From Faecalibacterium taiwanense (lineage in GTDB: Bacteria > Bacillota > Clostridia > Oscillospirales > Ruminococcaceae), in the NCBI RefSeq assembly GCF_036632915.2, contig NZ_CP155552.1:2790001-2854000 (forward strand): a DNA stretch of 64,000 nt, in the 5' to 3' direction. Made by a program: the position numbers and the translations under genes. How positions within the stretch are numbered: the first letter of the stretch is position 1; each line of letters begins with the position of its first letter. Below the pieces are notes generated by a model that saw nothing but the letters and a program-made list of their open reading frames with translations, was not told the origin of the DNA and did not search any database. Below are positions 7,358 through 15,681 of the stretch, one piece after another.

Positions 7358-8215
7358 ATGATCCGTATTCTCACCGATTCTGCGTCCGACATCCTGCCCG
7401 CCGAAGCCGAGCAGCTGGGCGTGACCGTGATCCCTCTGAACGTGACGCTGGAGGATGGCAGCATCCTGCGGGATGGCATCGACATGACCCCCACCGAGTA
7501 CTATGCCCATCTGGCCAGCTGCCGCAAGCTGCCCACCACCAGCCAGCCCAGCCCGGAGCTGTTCGAGAAGTTCTATCTGGAAGCCGCTGCCGCCGGGGAC
7601 GAAGTGCTGGGCATCTTCCTGTCCCACGAGCTGTCCGGCACATGGCAGTGCGCAAAGCTGGCCGCAGACCTCGCCAATGTAGACAACGTGCTGTTTGTGG
7701 ACAGTGCCACCGTGTGTCTGGGCGAATCGCTGCTGGTGCGTCTGGCCGTGCAGCTGCGTGACGCAGGCAAGACGCTGGTGCAGATCGCCACCGATCTGGA
7801 GCACGCCAAGGAGCACCTGCATCTGGTTGCCGCAATCGACGATCTGAAGTATCTGCGCAAGGGCGGCCGTCTGCCTGCCGCTGTGGCCGTCGCGGGCGGG
7901 ATGCTGGGCATCAAGCCCCTCATCACCATCAAGGACGGTAAGGTAGCCATGGCCGGTAAAGCCCGCGGCCTGCCCGGTGCCTATGTGGCCCTGTTCAAGA
8001 AGATCGAAGAGCTGGGCGGCATCAGCCCGGACTTTGCCGCTGTTGCCGGTTATTCTTCCAGCCTGCGGGAAGTGCAGCCCATCGAGAACTACTTCCGTGA
8101 AAATCTGCACATAGGCGAACCGCTGGTGCGCCAGATCGGCTGCGTCATCGGCACCCACGCAGGCCCCGGTGCATTTGGTCTGGCATTCTTTGACAAAGGG
8201 CTGGTGCTGGAATAA
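7358..8215 (+). CDS. DegV-family fatty-acid-binding protein
   Basis: DegV/FakB fold protein of 285 aa. Family members bind a fatty acid and, as FakB, present it to the kinase FakA for phospholipid synthesis. Seen: ILTDSASDI at the N-terminus, TTSQPSPE (loop serine and threonine contacting the fatty-acid carboxylate), SHELSGTWQ, DSATVC, and RKGGRLP in the middle. Start chosen as ATG at 7358 after CCGGAGG rather than the upstream in-frame start at 7265, which would lie before the transcription start. No fakA gene is nearby. Monocistronic, with its own promoter and terminator. Confidence 0.93.
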   Translation: MIRILTDSASDILPAEAEQLGVTVIPLNVTLEDGSILRDGIDMTPTEYYAHLASCRKLPTTSQPSPELFEKFYLEAAAAGDEVLGIFLSHELSGTWQCAKLAADLANVDNVLFVDSATVCLGESLLVRLAVQLRDAGKTLVQIATDLEHAKEHLHLVAAIDDLKYLRKGGRLPAAVAVAGGMLGIKPLITIKDGKVAMAGKARGLPGAYVALFKKIEELGGISPDFAAVAGYSSSLREVQPIENYFRENLHIGEPLVRQIGCVIGTHAGPGAFGLAFFDKGLVLE

Positions 8216-8244
8216 GCGACCACCGAAAAAAGATCATCCGAGCA

Positions 8245-8280
8245 AAGTCGGGCAGCCTGCGGGCTGCCCGGCTTGTTTTT
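8245..8280 (+). terminator. Intrinsic terminator of degV gene
   Basis: Stem CGGGCAGCC/GGCTGCCCG with a TGCG loop followed by GCTTGTTTTT. Confidence 0.9.
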
Positions 8281-8299
8281 GCAGCGGGAAACGGGCGCA

Positions 8300-8351
8300 A
8301 ACTCCCTCAGTCAAAACCTGACGGTTTTGCCAGCTCCCTCGGAGAGGGAGT
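8300..8351. repeat. Dispersed palindromic repeat family 1, copy B (partial)
   Basis: About 50 bp: ACTCCCTCAGTC, a small hairpin AAAACCTGACGGTTTT, the shared word GCCAGCTCCCTC and GGAGAGGGAGTCT. It matches one arm of the fuller copies at 36.5 and 49.5 kb and lies between two convergent genes. Confidence 0.65.
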
Positions 8352-8369
8352 CTCTGGCGCGCCCGGCGC

Positions 8370-9143
8370 TCACAGCACTGCGTCCGAGATGAGCTTGCCC
8401 AGCAGCAGCACCAGCACCACCAGCATCATGGGACGGATGAAGCGCGCACCCTTTTTCAGGGCGAAATGGGACCCCAGCAGGTTGCCCAGAATGTTGCTGA
8501 CGGCGCAGGGGATGCCGATGTGGAACACCACCAGACCGTTCATCAGATAGGTGAACAGGCTGGCGTAGTTGCTGGCAAGATTCAGCACCTTGCCGTTGCC
8601 GTTGGCGGTGCGCAGGTCAAAGCCCATCAGGGTGGTAAAGGCAATGATGGCAAAGGTGCCGGTGCCCGGGCCCACGATGCCGTCGTACAGGCCGATGCCC
8701 AAGCCGATGCCCAGCGCCAGCAGGGTCTTTTTCAGGTTCAGGGTGCCGTCGTCCCGGTTCTGGTCCGGCAGGTCGCGCTGCCACAAAATGACCACCGCCG
8801 CCACTGGCAGGATGAGGAACATCATGGTGCGCAGCAGTTCATCGCTGAGCAGCAGCACGATATGTGCCCCCAGTGCACTGCCCGCAAAGCTGCCAATGGC
8901 TGCAAGGATGCCCACCTTCAGGTTCATTGCACCGTTTTTGAAAAAGTTGACTGTGGCAAAAGTGGTGCCGCAGGCGGCGCTGAATTTGTTGGTAGCATAG
9001 GTGTAGTGGGGCGGCAGCCCGGCAAACAGATAGGCCGGCAGGCTGATAAGACCGCCGCCTCCGGCTGCCGAATCCACAAAGCCTGCAAAGCCCGTCATCA
9101 GAACGAGAAATGCCATCATCCATGGCGAGAGCGTGATCCCCAT
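8370..9143 (-). CDS. TSUP-family (TauE/SafE) membrane permease
   Basis: Integral membrane protein of 257 aa, about eight hydrophobic segments (for example FLVLMTGFAGFVDSAAGGGG, ILAAIGSFAGSALGAHIVLL, FIRPMMLVVLVLLLG). The GFVDSAAGGGGLIS signature near residue 20 and the internal repeat GLYDGIVGPGTGTF near residue 155 mark the TSUP fold. Known members move sulfite, sulfoacetate or other organosulfur anions. Substrate here is unknown. It follows the serine hydrolase gene by 49 bp on the same strand. Confidence 0.9.
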   Translation of the reverse strand: MGITLSPWMMAFLVLMTGFAGFVDSAAGGGGLISLPAYLFAGLPPHYTYATNKFSAACGTTFATVNFFKNGAMNLKVGILAAIGSFAGSALGAHIVLLLSDELLRTMMFLILPVAAVVILWQRDLPDQNRDDGTLNLKKTLLALGIGLGIGLYDGIVGPGTGTFAIIAFTTLMGFDLRTANGNGKVLNLASNYASLFTYLMNGLVVFHIGIPCAVSNILGNLLGSHFALKKGARFIRPMMLVVLVLLLGKLISDAVL

Positions 9144-9192
9144 TGTTATAATTTCCTATATTTTTCCAGTTTTTTGTTTTTGCACGTGCATT

Positions 9193-10044
9193 TCAGGACA
9201 GGGATAGCCGTCCCTCACAGGCCAGCACCTGATCCAGGATCATCCGCGAGACGCGGGCACCGTACACCATGGCGGGGTGTTCATTGTACTCGATGATATC
9301 GTGAAAGTCCTTGTTCATCAGCACGATGACATACTCGCCGTAGGGGGTGTGGACGATGCCGCCGTCGTTGCGGCAGGCGTTCATACTGCCGCTCTTGCTG
9401 GCTACCCAGATCAGCTCCGGCGCGCCGGTCTCCTCGCAGTCGAGGTAATACTGCGGGAAGTCGTGGGTCAGCATGGTGTTGTAGTGCTGCTGGCGCAGGA
9501 TGGCAAGCATCTCCGCGCTGGCTTCCCGGCTGACAAGCTCCCCTTTTGCAATGCGGGCGAACAGCGCCGCGTAGTCGCGCGGCGTGGTGGTGCCAAGCCG
9601 GCGGTAGCGGTCAAAGTGCAGCGGATTGTGCAGCACAGTATGCGCAAAGCCTAGCTCCCGGATGCAGGCGTTGATGGTATCCAGTCCCAGATAGTCGATG
9701 ATCATATTGGTGGCGATGTTGTCCGAGCAAATGATCATCATGGTGGCGGTGTCCTTCACCTTGAGCTTTGCGCCCACGCCCAGCGCGCGCAGCATACCGC
9801 TGCCGTCCACGAACTGGCTCTGCTCATAGGTGATCTCTTCGGCAAGGTCTGCTTTGCCGCGCTGCGCCTGCAAATACAATGCAGCGAGAATAAACGCCTT
9901 GATGGTGGATGCCGTCTCAAATTCTTCGTCCGCGCCCACCTCCACGGTATGGCCCTGCAGGTCGTCCACGAACACGCTCATTTTGCCCTGATAGCAGTAC
10001 AGCTCCGCAGCAATGCGCTTTTCCAGCGTCATGTTTTTATCCAT
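9193..10044 (-). CDS. Class A beta-lactamase-like serine hydrolase, cytoplasmic
   Basis: Penicillin-recognising fold, 283 aa from the ATG at 10044. Seen: S46-T-I-K49 (nucleophile SxxK), S107-D-N109 (SDN motif) and K217-S-G219 (KTG-like). These are the three motifs of class A beta-lactamases at normal spacing. There is no signal peptide, which argues against a periplasmic or secreted lactamase. Start choice: GGAG lies 11 nt before this ATG; the open frame continues upstream to 10233 but that part overlaps the dipeptidase gene. Together with the M19 dipeptidase upstream it may act on peptides or cell-wall fragments. A true beta-lactamase activity is not shown. Confidence 0.85.
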   Translation of the reverse strand: MDKNMTLEKRIAAELYCYQGKMSVFVDDLQGHTVEVGADEEFETASTIKAFILAALYLQAQRGKADLAEEITYEQSQFVDGSGMLRALGVGAKLKVKDTATMMIICSDNIATNMIIDYLGLDTINACIRELGFAHTVLHNPLHFDRYRRLGTTTPRDYAALFARIAKGELVSREASAEMLAILRQQHYNTMLTHDFPQYYLDCEETGAPELIWVASKSGSMNACRNDGGIVHTPYGEYVIVLMNKDFHDIIEYNEHPAMVYGARVSRMILDQVLACEGRLSLS

Positions 10045-10066
10045 ATCGGCATATTCTCCGTTGTTA

Positions 10067-11056
10067 TTACAGGTTTTCCTCAAAAAAGCGCATGGCATTG
10101 CGGTAGTAGATACCTTCCACCTCGTCCTCAGTAAAGCCCTCTTTGCGCAGGGCATCCGCCAGCAGCGGCAGGAAGGCAGCATTTTCCAGCTGGTGGGGGC
10201 CATCGATGCCATCAAAATCGCTGCCAAGGGCAATCATCTGTGCACCGCCTACCTGCTTATAGTGGGCTGCATGCTTTGCGATCAGCTCCACCGTGCTGCG
10301 GCAGTTTTCCGGGTGGGTGGGGTCGGTGTCCAGAAAGGGCGCATAGTAGTTCAGGCCTGCAATGCCGCCACGCTCCGAAAGGGCGCGGATCATCTCATCG
10401 GTCAGGTTGCGGGTGTGGGGTGCCAGTGCACGGCAGTTGGAGTGGCTGGCCGCAAAAGGCCGGGTGCCGTGCTCCACGATATCCCAGAAGCCCTTGTCCG
10501 AAAGGTGGCTCACATCCACGATCATGTGCATCCGTTCCATCTCGGCCAGAAATTCAAAGCCCTTCCCGGTCAGACCCTTTTCGGTCTGGGGCACCAGCAC
10601 GCCGCCGGGGTTCCGCTGCGGGCTTGCCAGCTCGTTTTCGTGGTTCCATGTCAGGGTCATCATGCGCACGCCCAGCTCATACATCCGGCGTAGCACCCCC
10701 GCGCTGCCCTTGCAGCAGGCGCCTTCCTCGATGGTGAGCATCCCGCTGATCTTTCCCGCCGCAGCATTCCGGCGGATGTCCGCCGCCGTGTACACCGGAG
10801 CAATTTTTTCCGGGTATGCCGCCATGATACGCTTGAACTGGTCGATCTCTTCCAGCGCTGTCACCAGCGGGTCCGCTCCGGGTGTCTTATCACCCAGATT
10901 GACGAATGCTGCAAAGCACTGCAGCAGATAGTCGCCTTTCTGTAATTTTTCAAGGTCGATATGCAGATCGTTCTGCGCGAAGCTCTTGGGCCGGCCCGCA
11001 TGTTCGGCTTTGCGCAGCTCGCTGAGGGTATCGCAGTGCAGATCCCAGACTTTCAT
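10067..11056 (-). CDS. Membrane dipeptidase-like enzyme, peptidase family M19
   Basis: Zinc dipeptidase of the renal dipeptidase family, 329 aa. Seen: HCD at residues 7-9 (first metal ligands), a LTIEEG stretch with the bridging glutamate, DVSHLSDKGFWDI and ASHSNCRALAPHTRN with histidine ligands, and GSDFDGIDG near the C-terminus. No signal peptide. Bacterial relatives cleave dipeptides, including D-amino acid ones. It sits 15 bp after the SNF2 gene and 22 bp before the serine hydrolase, so the three may be one transcript. Confidence 0.92.
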   Translation of the reverse strand: MKVWDLHCDTLSELRKAEHAGRPKSFAQNDLHIDLEKLQKGDYLLQCFAAFVNLGDKTPGADPLVTALEEIDQFKRIMAAYPEKIAPVYTAADIRRNAAAGKISGMLTIEEGACCKGSAGVLRRMYELGVRMMTLTWNHENELASPQRNPGGVLVPQTEKGLTGKGFEFLAEMERMHMIVDVSHLSDKGFWDIVEHGTRPFAASHSNCRALAPHTRNLTDEMIRALSERGGIAGLNYYAPFLDTDPTHPENCRSTVELIAKHAAHYKQVGGAQMIALGSDFDGIDGPHQLENAAFLPLLADALRKEGFTEDEVEGIYYRNAMRFFEENL

Positions 11057-11071
11057 GATGTTTTCTCCTCT

Positions 11072-14000
11072 TTATTCCTCTTGCAACAGCTGCAGCAATT
11101 CCTCTGGTTTCATGGACAGGATCGCTCCGTCTGCCGAGCCGGTGACCGTCTCGGCAAGGTCCTGCTTTGCCTGCTGCAGCTCCACGATCTTTTCTTCAAT
11201 GGTGTCCTGCGCAATGAGCTTGTACACCTGCACCGGATTGCGCTGGCCGATGCGGTAGGCGCGGTCGGTGGCCTGATTCTGCGCAGCCACGTTCCACCAC
11301 GGGTCGTAGTGGATGACGATATCTGCCGCCGTCAGGTTCAGGCCGGTGCCGCCCGCCCGCAGCGAGATGAGGAACACGTCCGCTTCGCCGCTGTTGAACC
11401 GGCGCACAAGCTCTGCACGCACCGGCTTTGGGGTGGAGCCCTGCAGGGTAAAGTGGCTCACGCCCGCTTCGTCCAGCCGTTTTGCCAGCAGTTCCAGCAT
11501 GGAGGTGAACTGGCTGAACAGCAGGATGCGGTGTCCGCCCTCCACAGCAGCCGTCACCAGCTCCATGCAGGCTTCCAGCTTGGCACTGCCGCCGTCCCAG
11601 TTGTCTGCCACAAGGCGCGGGTCGCAGCAGATCTCCCGCAGGCGCATGAGCACTGCGAACACCGCCATTTTATCCTCCGGCTTTGCAGCGCGCAGCTTTT
11701 CCCGCGCGTCCACCACAGCGGCAAGGTAGAGCTTGCGTTGCTGCTCGTCCAGCTCGATACGGTGGAGATTCTCGGTCTTGGGGGGCAGCTCTTTGAGCAC
11801 CTCGGACTTCATGCGCCGCAGGATGAACGGCCCGGTGAGCTGGTTCAAACGGCGCAGTGCGTCTTTGTCGTCCTCCTGCACGATAGGCTTTTCAAACCGG
11901 GCGCAGAAGGTCTTGTAGGGCGGCAGATACCCCGGCATCAGGAAGGAGAAGATGCTCCACAATTCGCCCAAGCGGTTCTCCACCGGGGTGCCGGTAAGGG
12001 CAAACCGCACTTTGCTGTTCACCCCGCACACCGCCTTGTACTTTTGGGTAGTGTGGTTCTTGATGGCCTGCGCTTCGTCCAGAATGCAGGCGTAGAATTG
12101 CTGCCCGCTGTAAAGCTCCTCGTCCCGGCGCATCAGGTCATAGCTGGTCACCACAAGGTCGGCTTCCGCCCACTGCTTTGCCAGCTCTGCCCGGTGAGCA
12201 GCGTCACCGTCCACAGCCACGCAGGAAAGCTGCGGCGTGAACTTCTGGCATTCCTCCTGCCAGTTGAGCACCAGCGATGCCGGGCAGACGATGAGGCTGG
12301 GCAGGCACTGGCCGCTTTCCTTCATGGCCAGCAGGTAGCTGAGCACCTGCACGGTCTTGCCAAGGCCCATATCGTCGGCCAGAATGCCGCCCATGCCGTA
12401 GCCGTCCAGCGTGCGCAGCCAGCGGTAGCCATCCCGCTGGTACTTGCGCAGCACATTGTGCAGGCTTTCCGGCGGAGTATACTCGCTGTCCTTCACGGCG
12501 TGAAAGCTGCGGCTGATGCGGCGAAACGCATCGTCGCGGTTGAAACGCAGGCCGTTCTGGCCCGAGAGCGCCCAGTCGAGACTGGGTGCACGGTAGAGCG
12601 GCAGCTCGGCGTGGCCGCTCTTGAGCTTGGCCCCGGAAAGTTCCAGTGTATCGTTCAGTTCGTCCAGCCCTTCCAGACTGTCGTCCAGCCGTAGCAGACG
12701 GCCGTCCCGCAGGCGGTGGTAGCGCTTTTTCTGGTGCAGGGAACGCAGCAGGTCTTTCAGCTCTGCCACCGGGAACTCGCCGGTATCCACTTCCAGATCC
12801 AGCACACTGCCGTGCACCGAAACGCCCACCGTGATGCGGGGCGGCGCGGCCTGCAGGCTGCGGAAGGCATCCGTCAGGTATACTTCACCCTCGGCCAGCA
12901 GGGCCGGCACGCCCTCCTCCAACATGCGGTAGATCTCGTCCTCGTCAGCGGTGCCGTACACTTCCTCTCTGCCGTCCACACCGGGCTGCAGATAAGAGGC
13001 CAGCAGCCGCTTTGCCCGGCTCTCGGCGCGCACATCCCGCAAAAGCCCTGCCGGAGACGGCACGAACGGCGTGACCTTATCCTCTCCGTACAGAAATTCC
13101 GCGTGGGCCTCAATGCGGAAGCTGTCCGGTGCGTCCAGATAGAACTGCACCACCGGTTCCAGCGGGATCTGGTTCAGCAGCAGACGTTCCGGGTCCACGA
13201 TGTTCAGCTTGCTGCCCAGCTCCGGCAGTACATAGCTGCAAAAGGCCGTGGCATCTGCGCTGGTAAAGAACAGGCTTTTGCCGCCCAGCGCCTGCAATGC
13301 GGGCAGGATGCGGGTGCACCCGGGCCGCTGCAGCCGCCAGAGCGTATCCTCGCTGAACAGGTAATCATAGTCAAGGCCCTGCACAGCGAAAAGTGCGGGT
13401 TCGCCTTCCACCTGCACACCGCCGCGGCGGCGCTCCACGGTCATGGTAATGACGGGCAGACCTTCCCGCAGCTCGTACCCGCCCAAAGAACCGGTATGCT
13501 CGTACAGCTGCACAAGGTCATCAAAGATCTCGCCGGTCAGGATCATGCCTCCCGCCGGGCCTTGTTCGGCCCCGCCGTACACTCGCACGGCGGCTTTGTC
13601 CATGCTCTGCCTTGCGTTCACCTGACGGCGCAGCAGCTGCAAAAGCGCACGGGACTCTTCATCAAAGGCATCCCACCGGTGCACAAAAGCCAGTGCCTTG
13701 CCGTAGCTGACGCTTTTGCCCATCTCGACGGCTTCCATCAGGTTCGGGATGCTTTTTACCACATACTGCCGCCCGCCGTCCGAGATGCGCAGCCGCAGCC
13801 ATGGCTGTGCGCCGGGCACAAGGGTCAGCTCCGGTTCCAGATGGGCAAAGCCGGTGCGCTGGGCGGTCTCGTCCACGCCAAGGTTTTCAAGGGCTGCTTC
13901 CTTATAGGTATCCAGCAGCCTGCGGGCCTCGTGATCCGACACCGGCGTTTCGCCGTGCCACTTTTTGCCAAACAGCATTTCCAGCCCGGAGGCATAGCTG

Positions 14001-14374
14001 TCCCGCCGGGCCGGTTCCGGGGCAAGGCCCGCCGCGCCGCGCACAACACCGGGAATCGCATCCGGCTTTGCCGCCGGTGCAGGGGCATTCTTTTCGGCAT
14101 CGTCCAGCAGCAATGCGCCGATATGCTTGCAGTAGGTGCCCTCGCCGTTCTGGTTATACGGGCAGCTGCAGGACGCACTGACAAAGCTGCCGTTCTCCCG
14201 CAGCCATGCCTGCGTATAGTAATAGCTGCCGCCGCTGCCCTGTACCATGGCCGAAATATGCCGCACGCCATCGGCGTTCACGGTGCAGGTGCTCTGCTGG
14301 ATGCGCTTGCGGTATTTCTTGGCCCGCTCAAAAATGTTATCGCCCAAAAGCGTGCGGATCTCGTCTGCATCCAT
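11072..14374 (-). CDS. SNF2-family helicase with N-terminal SWIM zinc finger
   Basis: Swi2/Snf2 ATPase of 1100 aa that likely moves along duplex DNA or remodels DNA-protein complexes. Seen: SWIM zinc finger near residues 69-84 (CSC then CKH), a long middle region of the SNF2-associated bacterial type, Walker A DDMGLGKT near residue 670, DEAQ box near 766, TGTPVENRLGELWSI, and the C-terminal helicase part with LLFSQFTSML and AYRIGQRNPVQVYKL. The order matches stand-alone bacterial SWIM-SNF2 proteins. ATG after CCGGGAGGAAACAGCC. No methylase, nuclease or other defence gene accompanies it, so a defence role is not supported here; DNA repair or transcription recycling (RapA-like) is possible. Confidence 0.93.
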   Translation of the reverse strand: MDADEIRTLLGDNIFERAKKYRKRIQQSTCTVNADGVRHISAMVQGSGGSYYYTQAWLRENGSFVSASCSCPYNQNGEGTYCKHIGALLLDDAEKNAPAPAAKPDAIPGVVRGAAGLAPEPARRDSYASGLEMLFGKKWHGETPVSDHEARRLLDTYKEAALENLGVDETAQRTGFAHLEPELTLVPGAQPWLRLRISDGGRQYVVKSIPNLMEAVEMGKSVSYGKALAFVHRWDAFDEESRALLQLLRRQVNARQSMDKAAVRVYGGAEQGPAGGMILTGEIFDDLVQLYEHTGSLGGYELREGLPVITMTVERRRGGVQVEGEPALFAVQGLDYDYLFSEDTLWRLQRPGCTRILPALQALGGKSLFFTSADATAFCSYVLPELGSKLNIVDPERLLLNQIPLEPVVQFYLDAPDSFRIEAHAEFLYGEDKVTPFVPSPAGLLRDVRAESRAKRLLASYLQPGVDGREEVYGTADEDEIYRMLEEGVPALLAEGEVYLTDAFRSLQAAPPRITVGVSVHGSVLDLEVDTGEFPVAELKDLLRSLHQKKRYHRLRDGRLLRLDDSLEGLDELNDTLELSGAKLKSGHAELPLYRAPSLDWALSGQNGLRFNRDDAFRRISRSFHAVKDSEYTPPESLHNVLRKYQRDGYRWLRTLDGYGMGGILADDMGLGKTVQVLSYLLAMKESGQCLPSLIVCPASLVLNWQEECQKFTPQLSCVAVDGDAAHRAELAKQWAEADLVVTSYDLMRRDEELYSGQQFYACILDEAQAIKNHTTQKYKAVCGVNSKVRFALTGTPVENRLGELWSIFSFLMPGYLPPYKTFCARFEKPIVQEDDKDALRRLNQLTGPFILRRMKSEVLKELPPKTENLHRIELDEQQRKLYLAAVVDAREKLRAAKPEDKMAVFAVLMRLREICCDPRLVADNWDGGSAKLEACMELVTAAVEGGHRILLFSQFTSMLELLAKRLDEAGVSHFTLQGSTPKPVRAELVRRFNSGEADVFLISLRAGGTGLNLTAADIVIHYDPWWNVAAQNQATDRAYRIGQRNPVQVYKLIAQDTIEEKIVELQQAKQDLAETVTGSADGAILSMKPEELLQLLQEE

Positions 14375-14418
14375 GGCTGTTTCCTCCCGGTTTGGCTGTA
14401 AAACCTTCTTATCTTATA

Positions 14419-14447
14419 AGAATACCGCACCCGCACCCCGGATGCAA
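14419..14447 (-). promoter_or_regulatory. Promoter of SNF2 gene
   Basis: Minus strand TTGCAT (14442-14447), 17-bp spacer, TATTCT (14419-14424), 44 bp before the start codon. Confidence 0.6.
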
Positions 14448-14473
14448 GAGGGATCTGCCGCCCAATTTCCATA

Positions 14474-14510
14474 CAAAAAAATCCCGCTCCTTTTCAGGAA
14501 CGGGATCATT
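14474..14510 (-). terminator. Intrinsic terminator after mntR-like gene
   Basis: Minus-strand stem ATCCCGTTCC/GGAGCGGGAT with a TGAAAA loop (one mismatch or wobble), followed by TTTTTTTGT. Confidence 0.88.
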
Positions 14511-14535
14511 TTACGATCTTGGAATGCTGCGGGGA

Positions 14536-14928
14536 TCACTTGACAGTCTTGCCAAGCTCAGCATCCGTCTCAATGGCGCGCTCACGGATCTTTTCCAGCG
14601 TCTGCTCACTGAGGATATGCTCTGCCTTGCAGGCATCTTCGGCGGCGGTCTTTTCGTCCACGCCCAGCTGCATAAAGAAGTGGGTCAGCAGACGGTGACG
14701 GCTATAGATGCGCTCTGCGATCTCGCGGCCCGGTGCCAGCAGGGTCAGGTTGCCCTCGCCGTCCACCGCGATATAGCCGTTCTCGCGCAGCTTCTTCATG
14801 GCAATGCTGACGCTGGCTTTGGTAAAGCCCAGCTCATTGACCACATCGATGGAGCGCACACGGCCCATCCGCTGGGTGAGCATAAGGATCGTTTCAAGAT
14901 AATCTTCTGCGGATTGGTGGATCTGCAT
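14536..14928 (-). CDS. DtxR/MntR-family metal-dependent regulator
   Basis: Metal-sensing repressor of 130 aa. Seen: winged helix with SAEDYLETIL, SIDVVNELGFTKASVSIAMK (recognition helix), then the dimerisation part RIYSRHRLLTHFF and EDACKAEHILSEQTLEKI, which hold histidine and glutamate metal ligands. The length matches MntR, which lacks the SH3 domain of DtxR. Start chosen as ATG at 14928 after CAGGAGGC; a start at 14970 has no site. A strong 18-bp palindrome lies upstream of its promoter, suggesting autoregulation. Whether it senses Mn or Fe cannot be told from the sequence. Confidence 0.92.
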   Translation of the reverse strand: MQIHQSAEDYLETILMLTQRMGRVRSIDVVNELGFTKASVSIAMKKLRENGYIAVDGEGNLTLLAPGREIAERIYSRHRLLTHFFMQLGVDEKTAAEDACKAEHILSEQTLEKIRERAIETDAELGKTVK

Positions 14929-14985
14929 GGTATGTTTGCCTCCTGTCTGTGCCGGGATGCAAAGCACCACGGTTTCATATAGTAC

Positions 14986-15014
14986 AAGATATCACACTTT
15001 TTGCCGATGTGCAA
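14986..15014 (-). promoter_or_regulatory. Promoter of mntR-like gene
   Basis: Minus strand TTGCAC (15009-15014), 17-bp spacer, TATCTT (14986-14991). Confidence 0.55.
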
Positions 15015-15026
15015 GCAATTCGCGGA

Positions 15027-15044
15027 AGTTTGTTAAAACAAACT
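15027..15044. promoter_or_regulatory. Operator-like palindrome upstream of mntR-like gene
   Basis: AGTTTGTT (15027-15034), AA, AACAAACT (15037-15044): perfect 8-bp arms around two bases, 12 bp upstream of the -35 box. Size and AT content suit a DtxR/MntR box, though the exact motif is not one I recognise. Confidence 0.65.
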
Positions 15045-15114
15045 AAATTTATCCTACGCAAATCTGCTGTTTTGCCGGTTTTTAGTCGGCCGCGTTTTGT
15101 GCAAAGGCGATAAA

Positions 15115-15669
15115 TTATTTTGCTTCCAGATATGCCGCCGGGCCGGACTGGTACAGATCGCCGCCGTGGGCATCCAGGATCACCGTCAGCGGCATATCTT
15201 TCACAGTCAGGCGGCGCACGGCTTCACAGCCAAGGTCCGGCCATGCGATCACTTCCAGCGTCTGCACGCTTTTTGCCATCAGCGCACCGGCCCCGCCAAG
15301 CGCTGCCAGATACACAGCCCCGTTGCGCACCACAGCTGCCTTGACCGCATCGTCCCGCTTGCCCTTGCCGATCATGATCTTATTGCCAAGGTCCAGCAGG
15401 CGCGGGCTCATGGCATCCATGCGGCCGCTGGTGGTGGGCCCTGCCGAGCCGATCACCTGGCCCGGGCGTTCCGGCGTGGGGCCAACGTAGTAGATGGCGC
15501 TGCCGGTCAGATCAAAGGGCAGCGGTTCGCCTTTTTCCAGTGCTTCGGTCATCCGCCTGTGGGCCTGATCGCGGGCGGTGTACACCACACCGGAAAGCAG
15601 CACGGTGTCGCCCGCCTTGAGCGGGGCAAGTTCCTCGGCCGTGCAGGGAGTCGTCAGTCTGTATTCCAT
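15115..15669 (-). CDS. fumB: Class I fumarate hydratase, beta (C-terminal type) subunit
   Basis: Small subunit of the oxygen-sensitive [4Fe-4S] fumarase that interconverts fumarate and malate, 184 aa. Seen: LLSGVVYTARDQAHRR, the GPTPERPGQVIGSAGPTTSG substrate-binding stretch, and GKGKRDDAVKAAVVR. It lies 12 bp after the alpha subunit gene. Last gene of the malic enzyme operon. Two-subunit class I hydratases also include L-tartrate dehydratase; the malic enzyme neighbour favours fumarase. The symbol follows the fumA/fumB naming of split anaerobic enzymes. Confidence 0.92.
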   Translation of the reverse strand: MEYRLTTPCTAEELAPLKAGDTVLLSGVVYTARDQAHRRMTEALEKGEPLPFDLTGSAIYYVGPTPERPGQVIGSAGPTTSGRMDAMSPRLLDLGNKIMIGKGKRDDAVKAAVVRNGAVYLAALGGAGALMAKSVQTLEVIAWPDLGCEAVRRLTVKDMPLTVILDAHGGDLYQSGPAAYLEAK

Positions 15670-15681
15670 CTTTGCCCCTCC

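Noticed and set aside
10045..10233. Upstream part of the serine hydrolase frame
   Set aside because: It overlaps the dipeptidase gene, contains no family residues, and a good start with GGAG is at 10044.
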